A stretch of 64,000 bases of DNA from Brevundimonas sp. UBA4553 (GCF_002387245.1 NZ_DGLD01000021.1:62001-126000), one strand, 5' to 3'; counted from the stretch's first letter, positions 22,954 to 32,129 are shown. The notes: generated by a model from the sequence alone, not told the origin. A program made the numbers and translations.

Positions 22954-23673
22954 TCAGGTCGAGGCGTAGCCGCCGTTCAGCGAGTAGCTGAAGCCGATGG
23001 GGAGGGCCGCTCTCACCTGGGTGAAGAAGGCGGCGAGTTCGCCCAGGGTGGTGCGCGGGATGAAGATGATGTCGCCACGGCGCAAGGCGACCAGTTGGCC
23101 TTGGCGCGGGCGCAGATCGACCACGCGCATCATTCGGACATTGCCCGGCCCCCTGCGGATCAGGGCGGCCTGTTCGGCCTTGGCGGAGGGCAGGACGCCG
23201 CCGGCCATGACGACGGCCTGGTATGCGTCGATGTCGCCTGGCATGTCGAAGACGCCCGGATTGCGAACCTCGCCATCGACCCAGACCTTGAGCGGACCCG
23301 CCAGGCGCAGCGTGACCTCGACTTCGGGGCGGCGCAGCTGGCTGGCGTAGCCGGCGGAGATATCCGCCTCCAGCTGAGAGAGGGTGCGATCGGCCGCCAT
23401 GACGTGGCCCAGGAGGGGCAGGGATACCCGGCCGTCCGGCCCCACCCTCAACTGGCGTGTCAGCTCGGTGGCGGTCGGCAGCGCCACCTCGATCTCGTCG
23501 CCGGGATAGAGCAGGTATTCGGGTTCTACGTCGGTCCAGTCGGCGAAGGGGACGTCGGGGAACTGATCGGCCGGAGCAGTCTGGGTGGCGTAGGCGTCGC
23601 CCGTGCGCGAGCCGGCGCAGCCGCTCAGGCCGGCGGCGAGGGCCATCAGGACGAGGCGGCGATCAAGGATCAT
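22954..23673 (-). CDS. hfsD: Holdfast polysaccharide export lipoprotein (Wza-like)
   Basis: A 239-residue outer-membrane export protein. Signal and lipobox LAAGLSGC at the N-terminus. The polysaccharide-export (Poly_export) domain has YLLYPGDEIEVALPTATEL and VGPDGRVSLPLLGHV, and one SLBB-like repeat has VWVDGEVRNPGVF. It should form the exit pore for holdfast polysaccharide. It diverges from hfsA across a 119-bp region with a CtrA-like site. Assignment as HfsD rests on family plus the hfsA-hfsB neighbours. Confidence 0.87.
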   Translation of the reverse strand: MILDRRLVLMALAAGLSGCAGSRTGDAYATQTAPADQFPDVPFADWTDVEPEYLLYPGDEIEVALPTATELTRQLRVGPDGRVSLPLLGHVMAADRTLSQLEADISAGYASQLRRPEVEVTLRLAGPLKVWVDGEVRNPGVFDMPGDIDAYQAVVMAGGVLPSAKAEQAALIRRGPGNVRMMRVVDLRPRQGQLVALRRGDIIFIPRTTLGELAAFFTQVRAALPIGFSYSLNGGYAST

Positions 23674-23726
23674 GCAGGCGAAGACCAGGCTGGAATTCAG
23701 AATGCTGCAAGGCTGAACGGTTATGG

Positions 23727-23742
23727 GTAACGCGTGGTTAAC
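23727..23742. promoter_or_regulatory. CtrA-like binding site between hfsD and hfsA
   Basis: GTAA-CGCGTGG-TTAAC matches the CtrA consensus TTAA-N7-TTAAC at all but one defined base. Just upstream is GCTGAACGG (23712-23720), a motif also seen near other envelope genes here. Confidence 0.45.
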
Positions 23743-23792
23743 GCGCCGCCGTCAAAGCTGCCTTCGACGATTTCAATGGATTCGCCCTGTTC

Positions 23793-25238
23793 ATGCGTTC
23801 GACAGCCTATGCAGCAGCCCGGCCACGATACGGCGTCGTTGACGTCGTGGCGCTGCTGTTCCGTGAGCTGTGGATCATGGCTCTGGTGTTCGCGGTCCTG
23901 TTCACCATCGGCGCCGCGGCGGCCTTGATGATGAAGAAGACCTACACCGCCGGGGCCAGTCTGTTTGTCGGCGTGGGCCAGGAATACGTCTATCAGCCGC
24001 GCGTGGGCGCGACCGACCGGGCGACGCCGCCGGCTGCGGGGGAGGTGGCGCAGTCGGAGGCCGCCATCCTGAACAGCCTGGAGGTCAAGCAACGCGTCGT
24101 CCGCGCCCTGGGCGTGGAGACTTTCCAGGAAGGGCATCCCGCCACGGGGACGTCTCAGGAACAGGAAGCCTCGGCCGTTCGCGCCGTCAACGCCGGTCTG
24201 GACGTGACGGCCGCGCCGTTGAGCCCTGTCGTGGGCCTGTCCTACAAGAGCGACGATCCGGCCCTGTCGGCGCGGGTGCTGAACACGGTCATCGACCAGT
24301 ATCTGACCTATCGCCGCGAAGTGTTTCAGGACCGGGCGACCCCGGCGATTCAGACTCAGCGTCAGACGTTCGAAGGCGAACTGGCGGACGCCGACCGGGC
24401 CTACGAATCCTTCCTGCGCAGCAACGACATCGGCGACTTCGCGACCGCCAAGGCGACCCTGGCAGGCACCTATCAGTCGGTCTTCGCTGAGCGGATGAAC
24501 GTGCAGGCGCAGCTGAACCAGGCGGCGCAGCGGCTGACGACCCTGGTGGCGCAACAGAACCGGACCCCGGCGGAAATCGCCCTGCAGCAGGATTTGAACA
24601 TCTCGGCGCAGGACCAGATCCTGCAGTTGCGCACGCAGCGCGAGACCCTGCTGGCCCGCTATCAGCCGGATGCGGCTCCGGTGCGCGAGATCGAGAGCCA
24701 GATCGCCCAGTTGCAAGCCTATGTCGGCACCGGCACGGCGGTCGGCGCCAAGGAGGTCCGCACCGGGCCGAACCCCATCTGGGTCGAACTGGAGACGACC
24801 CGCATCAACGCCGCAGCCGAGCGGGACGCCCTGGCGGCGCGCCTGGCCGTGCTGGACCGGCAGGTCGTGGATCTGCGGGCGCGTCAGGCGCGTCTGACCG
24901 AGCTGGAGTCGCGCAACGCCACGCTGTCCGGTAATCGTGAGGTCCTGTCGGCCTCGATCCGTGAGTTCCAGTTGCGTGAGACCCAGAGCCGCGCCGACAA
25001 CGAACTGGTCAAGGCCGGCGCGGACAATGTGACCGTCATCGAGCGGGCCCAGCCCCCGTCCAAGGGCAAGAGCATGAAGGCGCTGCTGCTGATCGCGGCC
25101 TTCCTGTTCGCGGGATTCACGGCGCTGTGCGTCGGTCTGCTGAGGGTCTTCCTGCGCAAGGGCTTCTCGATGCCGTCGACCGCCAGCCGGACGTTGCAGC
25201 TTCCCGTGCTGGCCGTGGCCCCGATGAAGCGCGTCTGA
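23793..25238 (+). CDS. hfsA: Holdfast chain-length/co-polymerase protein (Wzz/Wzc N-terminal type)
   Basis: A 481-residue inner-membrane protein. TM1 is at about 28-46 (LWIMALVFAVLFTIGAAAA), a large periplasmic Wzz/GNVR domain with long Gln/Ala/Arg-rich coiled coil spans 50-420, and TM2 lies near 428-450 (LLLIAAFLFAGFTALCVGL). No kinase domain is attached; that is supplied by hfsB, 52 bases downstream. It links the polymerisation machinery to the outer-membrane exporter. Confidence 0.88.
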   Translation: MRSTAYAAARPRYGVVDVVALLFRELWIMALVFAVLFTIGAAAALMMKKTYTAGASLFVGVGQEYVYQPRVGATDRATPPAAGEVAQSEAAILNSLEVKQRVVRALGVETFQEGHPATGTSQEQEASAVRAVNAGLDVTAAPLSPVVGLSYKSDDPALSARVLNTVIDQYLTYRREVFQDRATPAIQTQRQTFEGELADADRAYESFLRSNDIGDFATAKATLAGTYQSVFAERMNVQAQLNQAAQRLTTLVAQQNRTPAEIALQQDLNISAQDQILQLRTQRETLLARYQPDAAPVREIESQIAQLQAYVGTGTAVGAKEVRTGPNPIWVELETTRINAAAERDALAARLAVLDRQVVDLRARQARLTELESRNATLSGNREVLSASIREFQLRETQSRADNELVKAGADNVTVIERAQPPSKGKSMKALLLIAAFLFAGFTALCVGLLRVFLRKGFSMPSTASRTLQLPVLAVAPMKRV

Positions 25239-25290
25239 TCCACGGCCCATGCTAGGCTGAAGGGATGAGGGCGAGCGCGTAACCGATTCG

Positions 25291-25992
25291 ATGGTCGATC
25301 TGACGACGGAAATGGCGGGACTGTGGGCGGCGTTGGGGCCCTCGTCGGCTCATCGCGGCCGCGTGATCCAATTCGTCTCGGCCACCTCGGGAGAAGGCGT
25401 TTCGACCGTGGCGCGGGAATACGCGCGGCTGGCGGCGGTCAGGGCCAGGCGTCCGGTCTGGCTGATCGATGGCGACCTGGCTCAGCAGGGACAGATGGAT
25501 GCGATCGCCGCCGAGCCCGAGCGCTTTGGCCGACTGGCCGCCCCGGTCCAGGCGTCGCCGGACGGCTCGGCCTTCTACGCTGTCACGCCGCCAATGCGGG
25601 GGCGGGACGGCCGTCCGGTGGCGCCGGCGCGTTTGATGACGGCCCGCGCCTGTCTGGGCGGACGGCTGTTCGTGACACGCTTCCACATGGAGCTGACCCG
25701 GGCTGGCCAGAGGGTGGAGCCGCTGGCCGAGGCGCGCTACTGGTCCGCACTGCGCGGCCACGCCGACACCGTCATCATCGACACCCCTGCGGCCGACCGC
25801 AGCGATACGGCCATCACGCTGGCCCCGTTCGTGGACTCAACCATCATTGTCGTGGCCGCCGAGACCACCGCGGCCGGGGCGCCGGTCGTGTTGCGCGACG
25901 AGATCGATGCTGTCGGCGGGCATATCGCCGGGGTGGTGATGAACCGATCCACCTGGGCGCCGCCGCCGATTCTGAGCCGTCTCGCCGGCTAG
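25291..25992 (+). CDS. hfsB: Holdfast BY-kinase-like P-loop protein
   Basis: A 233-residue cytoplasmic CpsD/Wzc-type P-loop protein acting with HfsA. The Walker A position reads SGEGVST (33-39), with Val37 where BY kinases have the catalytic Lys. Walker A' is VWLIDGD (56-62) and Walker B is VIIDTPA (161-167). The C-terminus ends LSRLAG without the usual Tyr cluster. It may therefore be a non-kinase regulatory ATPase or inactive. Its stop shares CTAG with the convergent hfsL stop. Confidence 0.82.
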   Translation: MVDLTTEMAGLWAALGPSSAHRGRVIQFVSATSGEGVSTVAREYARLAAVRARRPVWLIDGDLAQQGQMDAIAAEPERFGRLAAPVQASPDGSAFYAVTPPMRGRDGRPVAPARLMTARACLGGRLFVTRFHMELTRAGQRVEPLAEARYWSALRGHADTVIIDTPAADRSDTAITLAPFVDSTIIVVAAETTAAGAPVVLRDEIDAVGGHIAGVVMNRSTWAPPPILSRLAG

Positions 25993-26936
25993 GACGACGT
26001 CTGGCGTTCGAGACGCGCCAGCTCGCGCTCACCATAAAAATGGGGCTCCAGGCCCTTCATCCAGAACAGTTTTCCCAGTCCGCGCGCGGAGCGATCCAGC
26101 ATGTCCGCGCGTCGCGGGTCGCCCATCAGCGACAGGCCCAGTGCGGCGACGCTCCAAACGACGGTCTGTCCTGCGCCGATGATCATCCAGCGGGCGACCG
26201 TGGGCCAGTCGTGCGCGGCGGCGGCGGTCTGGCTGGGGCCCTGGCCATAGGCGAAGGCCCGTGTGAGGGCGTAGCGCAGCGTCGCGCGATGGGCGGGCGC
26301 GAACTCGTCCACCCAGGCGTCAGCGGCCCACCCGAAGCGACCGCCGCGCGCCTTGAGGCCGGAGAAGAGGATATCGTCCTCGCCCCCCGATTGATCGGCG
26401 GCGGTGCTGAAGGGAGCGACGCCCGGCAGGGCAGTGGCGCGGACCAGCAGGGAATTGCCGCAGCCGTGGGGAATATCGATCAGTCGGGTCTCGCAGGGGC
26501 CAGTGCGGCCGAAGAAACGTTCCAGATAGGGGCGGGTCCACCCGGTTTGCTCTGGCACACGGCCGCGAATGGGGCCGAAGACGGCGTCGGCTCCGGTTCG
26601 GGACTGTGCGTCAAGAAGCGCGGCCAGCCAGCGCGAAGTCGCGGCTTCGTCGTCGTCCAGGAAAGCGATGAAAGGCGCGGTCGTCGCCGCCAGACCTTCG
26701 TTCCTTGCCGTAGCCACGCCGGGACGTGGAGCGTGGCGCCAGATGATGGCGATGGACGCGTCGGCGGCGAGGCGTGCGGTCAGTTCACGTGAACTGGCCT
26801 GAGGATCGTTGTCGACGACGACGATTTCCTTCAGGCGGTCAGAGACGCCGATCTGGGCGAGCACCGACCGGACGGCGCGCTCCAGACTTTCGGGGCGGCG
26901 CAGGGTCGGAATGATGACAGCGACGTCGGGCCTCAT
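25989..26936 (-). CDS. hfsL: GT2 glycosyltransferase, HfsL-like
   Basis: A 315-residue family 2 glycosyltransferase. Nucleotide-sugar fold start is VAVIIPTLRRPESLERAV, then IVVVDNDPQ, the DxD-type motif FLDDDEA and a GGEDDILF acceptor-loop Asp/Glu. A C-terminal hydrophobic segment (MIIGAGQTVVWSVAALGLSL) suggests membrane association. It overlaps hfsH by ATGA. HfsL is encoded outside the main cluster in Caulobacter but inside it in several relatives, so this name is inferred from family and position. Confidence 0.7.
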   Translation of the reverse strand: MRPDVAVIIPTLRRPESLERAVRSVLAQIGVSDRLKEIVVVDNDPQASSRELTARLAADASIAIIWRHAPRPGVATARNEGLAATTAPFIAFLDDDEAATSRWLAALLDAQSRTGADAVFGPIRGRVPEQTGWTRPYLERFFGRTGPCETRLIDIPHGCGNSLLVRATALPGVAPFSTAADQSGGEDDILFSGLKARGGRFGWAADAWVDEFAPAHRATLRYALTRAFAYGQGPSQTAAAAHDWPTVARWMIIGAGQTVVWSVAALGLSLMGDPRRADMLDRSARGLGKLFWMKGLEPHFYGERELARLERQTSS

Positions 26937-27676
26937 GCGCCCAGCACCTCGCCGACTGTGTGGATGTCGCAGCCGAGGGCGCGGGCGTGGATGATCAGCC
27001 GATCCAGGGCGGCCGGAGTGCAGCCCCAGGGCGACGGTGCCTCGCGCACGTCGTGGGTGTAGAGGATAAGCCAGGCTTGCTCGGCGACGGCGCGGTCGAT
27101 CCAGGCGCGAGCGACGGCCTCGCCGTCTGCGCCCTCAATGCCGACGCCGGGCAACTGATTCCGGTCATCGCCGTCGTGGACCAGAGCCTTGTGGACGCCG
27201 CGAAGGGAGGCGTAGCGTGCGGCGAGTTGCTTCTTGGATCGAGGCGAAACCTCGCCATAGGGATAGGCGAAATGAAGCGACGGAGAGCCCAGCGCGCGCA
27301 GCGCGTCGTCGTTGGCGTCGAGGTCCGCCTTCAGGTCGTTTGACGATGTGCGATGGCAGTCCACGTGGTTGTGGGTGTGGCCCGCGACCTCGTGGCCCTT
27401 GCGGACCAAGGTGCCGATTTCGTCGGCGGCGGCGAAGCGTCCCATGTGCCCTTCCTGCCCGAACAGTCCGGCGCAGACGTAGAAGGTGCCGCGCGCATCA
27501 TGCCGTTCCAGGGCCTCTGCTCCGGCATGGGCGGCGCTGGCGGGGATGTCGTCGAAGGTGAAGCTGACGACCGGGCGGCGAAGATCGATCGACGCCGGAC
27601 GACGGTGCGTGAGGCGGGCGACGCGGCGACGCAGTTTGCCCGCCAGGCTGACGTCGGGCGTGTAGGGCTGGATCAT
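26933..27676 (-). CDS. hfsH: Holdfast polysaccharide deacetylase (NodB/CE4 fold)
   Basis: A 247-residue deacetylase. It shows the CE4 catalytic/metal motif TFDDIPAS and the metal histidines in AGHTHNHVD, then FAYPYGEVS and a late ILYTHDV motif. In Caulobacter HfsH partly deacetylates holdfast GlcNAc, which affects adhesion and cohesion. The 5' end overlaps hfsG and the 3' end overlaps hfsL, four bases each. Confidence 0.88.
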   Translation of the reverse strand: MIQPYTPDVSLAGKLRRRVARLTHRRPASIDLRRPVVSFTFDDIPASAAHAGAEALERHDARGTFYVCAGLFGQEGHMGRFAAADEIGTLVRKGHEVAGHTHNHVDCHRTSSNDLKADLDANDDALRALGSPSLHFAYPYGEVSPRSKKQLAARYASLRGVHKALVHDGDDRNQLPGVGIEGADGEAVARAWIDRAVAEQAWLILYTHDVREAPSPWGCTPAALDRLIIHARALGCDIHTVGEVLGA

Positions 27677-28611
27677 ATCGCCTCCGCATAGAGAGCGACG
27701 CGGTAGAGGCGCAGGCTGAAGGCGCGTAGGCGGACCGGCAGGAGGGACGATCGCGCCGCCTGCTTGAACAGGGGACGGATCGTTCGCAGGCCCGGCACGG
27801 TCTGAAGGCGGCGCGCGACGCGATAGCTGGGATAGGCGGACACGAAATCGGGGTGCCGCGCGACCACGCGCGCGAAGTTGGGCGCCGACTGTTCATACTT
27901 GGCGGCGAGGCTTTCGACCGTATCCAGGCCCATGTGGGTGGCAGGGTTGTCGATGTGCTCGACCTTGAACCGGCGTGAGACGCGCATGGCCCATTCGACG
28001 TCCTCCCAGCCCCATCCCGTGAAGCCGGGATCGAAGGCCTCGGCCTCGAAAACGTCGCGACGGACCAGAAGATTGGAAGTGAAGACGTGCTTTTCCGGCT
28101 GTAGGGCGCGTTGCTCGCGAGGGAGGCAGTCGGATCGCGCCGCCATGCTGCGGTGGACCGCAAAGCGGGCGTCTTCTGGGGCCTGAAGCAGGGAGAAGCC
28201 GCCGAACGCCACAGCGGTCTGACCCGCGCGCGCCAGGTCGGACCAGGTCTGCAGAAAGCGGTAGTGGTCAGGACGCATGTCGCTGTCCAGGAACAGCAGG
28301 CTGGACCCGCGCGCTGCGGCCGCCAGTCGATTGCGCCCGGTGGAGCGGCCTTCGTTCGACGACAGGGAGATAAGGCGGATGGGCAGGTCGCACGCCTCGA
28401 TCCGGGCGACCAGGCGCGTAATGAGCGCCGTGTCTCGTGCGCCGTCGTCGAGCAGGACGATTTCGACAGAGCCGTTCAGAGCGCCGGCCTCCCGGTCGAG
28501 GCTGGCGATCAGGGACTCGGGATCGTCGCGGTAGAAGGGAATCAGCACCGACAGTTCGGGGGCGGCGTTGGCCCAGGCAGCGTTGTCGTGGATGGCGGGA
28601 GACTGGCTCAT
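27673..28611 (-). CDS. hfsG: Holdfast GT2 glycosyltransferase
   Basis: A 312-residue family 2 glycosyltransferase, with LSVLIPFYRDDPESL, IVLLDDGA, the DxD motif FLDSDMRPD and GWGWEDVEWAMR as acceptor-base region. The start at 28611 (MSQSPAIHD) overlaps the hfsF stop (ATGA); longer in-frame sequence lies inside hfsF. HfsG transfers GlcNAc onto the lipid-linked holdfast repeat in Caulobacter. Confidence 0.83.
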   Translation of the reverse strand: MSQSPAIHDNAAWANAAPELSVLIPFYRDDPESLIASLDREAGALNGSVEIVLLDDGARDTALITRLVARIEACDLPIRLISLSSNEGRSTGRNRLAAAARGSSLLFLDSDMRPDHYRFLQTWSDLARAGQTAVAFGGFSLLQAPEDARFAVHRSMAARSDCLPREQRALQPEKHVFTSNLLVRRDVFEAEAFDPGFTGWGWEDVEWAMRVSRRFKVEHIDNPATHMGLDTVESLAAKYEQSAPNFARVVARHPDFVSAYPSYRVARRLQTVPGLRTIRPLFKQAARSSLLPVRLRAFSLRLYRVALYAEAI

Positions 28612-30059
28612 GCGGCGGCTCTCCTGGCCTGGAGCACGCCCCGAAGGCGCCGGGCGAGGTCGCGCACGCCGCCCGCGTTCAGGCCGAAAGCGCAGACACC
28701 GTAGACAGTCGCGCCGACCGAGGCGTCCAGCATCAACTCGGGGAAGCCGCCGATGGGAGGCAGGAACCAGACCGCGATCGCCATGACCCCGGCGCAAAGG
28801 CTGCACTTGAACAGCGTCTTCCACGGCAGGGGCAGCGGCAGGATGCGGCGGCCCATGGCCCAGGAGGCGACCAGGCCGATGGCGAAGCTGGCCGCCGTGG
28901 CCCAGGCTGCGCCCAGAACGCCGAAGCGCGGAATGAGCAGGATGTTGAGCGCGATGTTGGACAGCGCCGGCACGCTCATGGCCGCCAGCAGCCAGCCTGT
29001 GCGGCGTCCGAGGGTGAAGGCCTGATGGAAGTAGTAGACCGTCAGGCCCGAGAGCAGGGCCGACAGGGCGACCCAGGGCGTCACCAGGGTCGCGGCGTCA
29101 CGTAGATCCTCGCCGATCATGAACTCCGCCAGGGGGCGGGCCACCAGGGCGACGCCCACGGCGGCGGGCAGGCCGATCAGGATCAGGGTCGAAGCCTGTT
29201 CACGCGCGGCCGTCGCCAGTTGCGCGCGCCCGCCGCGCTCCAGCGCCATGACGAGGGCCGGCGTGCCCGCCGTGCCGAGCCAGATGAACAGGACGTCAAG
29301 CGTCCGGTTGGCGATGCTGTAGCCCGCGTGATAGGCGCCGACCGCCGCCTCGTTCATGAAGAGGGCCAGCAGAAAGCGATCGGTCGAGGCCAGCACCAGG
29401 GCCAGACCCAGCGATGCGGCGATCGGATAGCCGTAGACGGCGTAGCTCTTCAGTCGCTCGCGGTCGACGCGCCCCTTGCGGGCCTCGCTCAGTTCGGCCG
29501 GCAGGATGAAGGGCAGCGCGAATAGGGGGGCGATGAGCAGCCCCGCCAGCGGGGAGGCGGCGCCGCCGCCGGACAGGGCGAAGGCCGCACCGACGCCGAA
29601 GCCGGCCAGGGTGTTCCAGATGTCGAGGCTGGCGGCCTTTCGGACCTCGCCCGCCGCGCGATAGCGTTCCTGCGCCAGCTTGGTCAGGCAGCGGACCGGG
29701 ATGCCGAGCAGGGCCACGGCGATAGGCAGGCGAAACCCCTCGGGCATGGGCCATAACCAGATCGCCAGGCCGGCCAGGGGCAGGAACAGGCCGATCATGA
29801 AGAAGGCGGTGCGATACAGACTGGCGAAATGGCTGGCCATGTCGGCCCCGTCGCGCTGGGCCGCCCAGAAGCGGGCCATGGCGGCCTCCAGCCAGCTGAA
29901 GGTGGCGACATGGGCCATGGTCATGACCGAGAAGGCCAAGGCGTAGCGGCCGAAATCCTCGGGGCTGAGCAGGCGCGTATAGACGATGATCGCCAGGAAA
30001 CCGACGACGCCCTGAACAATATTGGCGGGCAGATAGCCCAGCACCCCGCGCCAGAACAT
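28608..30059 (-). CDS. hfsF: Holdfast repeat-unit flippase (Wzx/MOP family)
   Basis: A 483-residue inner-membrane protein with about 12 to 14 hydrophobic segments and the MOP/Wzx beginning (GYLPANIVQGVVGFLAIIVY, then LSPEDFGRYALAFSV). It should flip the undecaprenyl-linked holdfast repeat unit to the periplasm. The ATG at 30059 overlaps the hfsE stop by one base (TGATG). Further in-frame sequence belongs to hfsE. Confidence 0.87.
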   Translation of the reverse strand: MFWRGVLGYLPANIVQGVVGFLAIIVYTRLLSPEDFGRYALAFSVMTMAHVATFSWLEAAMARFWAAQRDGADMASHFASLYRTAFFMIGLFLPLAGLAIWLWPMPEGFRLPIAVALLGIPVRCLTKLAQERYRAAGEVRKAASLDIWNTLAGFGVGAAFALSGGGAASPLAGLLIAPLFALPFILPAELSEARKGRVDRERLKSYAVYGYPIAASLGLALVLASTDRFLLALFMNEAAVGAYHAGYSIANRTLDVLFIWLGTAGTPALVMALERGGRAQLATAAREQASTLILIGLPAAVGVALVARPLAEFMIGEDLRDAATLVTPWVALSALLSGLTVYYFHQAFTLGRRTGWLLAAMSVPALSNIALNILLIPRFGVLGAAWATAASFAIGLVASWAMGRRILPLPLPWKTLFKCSLCAGVMAIAVWFLPPIGGFPELMLDASVGATVYGVCAFGLNAGGVRDLARRLRGVLQARRAAA

Positions 30060-31618
30060 CAGCGCACCGACATCCGGTCGCCGAGCAGAACGGGAACGGT
30101 TACCGCAATGATCCACAGATCCAGCCAGAAGGACTGGCGTTCGATATAATCGATGTCGAGCTGAACCCGGCGACGGACCTCGGCTGCTGTGTGCATGGGG
30201 CCGCGCGATCCCTTTACGGCCGCCCAACCCGTCATGCCGGGCTTGATGCGGTGCCGGTGGGCGTAGTCGGCCACCAGGCGGGCGGATTCGACCGCGCCGG
30301 TCTTCATGCCGATGGCGTGGGGGCGGGGGCCGACCAGGGACATCTCGCCCCGGAGGACGTTCAGCAGTTGCGGCAGTTCATCCAGGCTGGTCGCCCGCAG
30401 GAAACGGCCGATCCGGGTGATGCGGTCGTCGTCGGCCGTCACCTGGCGACTGGCGGTGGCGTCAGCGGCGGCGTGATGCATGGAGCGGAACTTCCATACC
30501 ACGATCTCTTCCTGATTGAAGCCGTGGCGGCGCTGGCGGAACAGGGCCGGGCCCGGACTGTCGAGCCGAACCAGCGCCGCGATGATCAGCAGCAGCGGCG
30601 ACAGGAGCAGCAGGCCGGTTGCCGCCAGGGCCAGGTCCTGCAGCCGTTTGTTGAAAGCGCGCCGATCCGGATCGACCGGACCATCGAGCGGGGCCATCGG
30701 CGCTTGCGACAGCTTTTCCAGCGCCGCGTTGCGTTGTTCAGCCGTCTTGGGATCGACCAGCAGCGTCAGGCGAATGGGCAGGGCGTTCAGGCGGGCTGTC
30801 AGGTCGCGCACCCGCGCCTCCGCCTTGGGATCGATGGCGAGGACGATGCAGTCCACATAAGGAGTCAGGCGATGGTTCATGAGGGCGTCCGCCTCGCCGA
30901 GAACCGGCACGCCTTCCACCGCGTCAGGCGAACGCGCCAGCCGGTCGTCGAAGACGCCCAGGACGTTGAGGTCGCGGCGTTGCAGAGCTTCCTGGATCAG
31001 CCGCTCGGCGTGACGGGTGGCGCCGACCAACACGATGTTGGGCGTCAGCGCGCCCTTGCGCCGCCAATGCGCCACCAGAAGGCTCCAGCCGAGGTGAAGC
31101 GCCAGCAGGAGGATCAGAACGCCCACGAGCCAACGACCATAGGCGTCCCACGGCGTGGCGCCTTGCCCGTGAAGGATGAAACCCAGAGCCAGGGTCACGA
31201 TGGCGCCGATGGCGACCACGCAGACGATGGCGGCGATATGTGACCGCAAGCCGTGGCCCCTGTCGAAGCCGTAGAGGCCGAGCGAGCGGAGCAGGCTCAG
31301 GATCGCCCAGGCGCCTACGGCCAGCGGCGCGGCGTCCATTAAACGCGCGGTCAGCGGGGCGCCGTTCGACAGCAGGGCCACGCCTGCGATCACCGCCATG
31401 CAGAGAGCCAGAACATCCAGGGAGCGGAAATAGAAGACCCTGCGCCGGGCGGCGTTGCGCTGGCGCGTGTTCAGCCAGATGTCCGGCCGGAAGGGGCCGC
31501 GCCTTGCTCGACCCGCCGAGGCCGCCGAATCGCGCGCGTTTTTGGCGGAATCGCGGACGCGTCTAACCCCGAGATCGGCGCCGTCCGCAGCAGGAAGAAG
31601 ATTTTCGGCGGACGTCAT
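30059..31618 (-). CDS. hfsE: Polyprenyl-phosphate hexose-1-phosphate transferase
   Basis: A 519-residue initiating enzyme that places the first sugar phosphate on undecaprenyl phosphate. Several N-terminal TM segments and a CoA-binding-like domain (NIVLVGATRHAERLIQ) precede the PNPT catalytic domain: a TM, LFRQRRHGF, WKFRSM, DELPQLLNVLRGEMSLVGPRP and KPGMTGWAAVKGSRG. It heads the coupled hfsE-F-G-H-L unit. Caulobacter has redundant paralogues (PssY, PssZ), so HfsE itself is assigned by locus. Confidence 0.87.
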   Translation of the reverse strand: MTSAENLLPAADGADLGVRRVRDSAKNARDSAASAGRARRGPFRPDIWLNTRQRNAARRRVFYFRSLDVLALCMAVIAGVALLSNGAPLTARLMDAAPLAVGAWAILSLLRSLGLYGFDRGHGLRSHIAAIVCVVAIGAIVTLALGFILHGQGATPWDAYGRWLVGVLILLLALHLGWSLLVAHWRRKGALTPNIVLVGATRHAERLIQEALQRRDLNVLGVFDDRLARSPDAVEGVPVLGEADALMNHRLTPYVDCIVLAIDPKAEARVRDLTARLNALPIRLTLLVDPKTAEQRNAALEKLSQAPMAPLDGPVDPDRRAFNKRLQDLALAATGLLLLSPLLLIIAALVRLDSPGPALFRQRRHGFNQEEIVVWKFRSMHHAAADATASRQVTADDDRITRIGRFLRATSLDELPQLLNVLRGEMSLVGPRPHAIGMKTGAVESARLVADYAHRHRIKPGMTGWAAVKGSRGPMHTAAEVRRRVQLDIDYIERQSFWLDLWIIAVTVPVLLGDRMSVR

Positions 31619-31675
31619 GACGCGAACAGTATGATCCAGCAGCTTTCCAACCGCTATTTCTTTGCATGCTGTGCG

Positions 31676-31699
31676 TCTATCCCCCGTTAACGCGATAGA
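31676..31699. promoter_or_regulatory. Dyad upstream of hfsE
   Basis: TCTATC (31676-31681) and GATAGA (31694-31699) flank a central GTTAAC palindrome. The dyad lies 58-81 bases upstream of the hfsE start, between it and tRNA-Ser. Operator role is only a possibility. Confidence 0.25.
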
Positions 31700-31753
31700 T
31701 TTCAGCTCCCCCGTTGCGCCGGATCAAATGACTCGCTATCCACGCCGCCTGCC

Positions 31754-31845
31754 GGAGACGTGGCCGAGTGGCTGAAGGCAACGGTTTGCTAAATCGTCGT
31801 ACCCTGTAAGGGGTACCGAGGGTTCGAATCCCTCCGTCTCCGCCA
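31754..31845 (+). tRNA. tRNA-Ser (GCT)
   Basis: 92 bases with encoded CCA. Acceptor GGAGACG/CGTCTCC. Anticodon loop TTGCTAA gives GCT. Long variable arm TACCCTGTAAGGGGTA. Confidence 0.96.
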
Positions 31846-32129
31846 GAACTTCCCGCCATCGTGAAAGCCAGTCGCCTTCCCCGCAAAGCCGGGCGAGGGC
31901 TGTGGGCGTTCTGTCGCGTCTGCTGGCGAAGATTTCCGAATTTATCGCCGGGATGAAGGATGCGCCGAGCTGCAGGCCGATTTGCGATAACCGCCCCGCT
32001 TGTTGGGCGTTGTGGCGATATCCGTGTGGCGTTTCGTAAATCTGAGGAGAAAAGAACTCTTGTCGCTCGCACGGTTCATGACGCCAGGGTTAAAAATTCT
32101 CAGCTGGCCGCATTTTCCCTCTTGTCGAG

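Noticed and set aside
31677..32072. Minus-strand frame covering tRNA-Ser and the amtB leader
   Set aside because: It reads antisense through the tRNA and has no supporting start signal.
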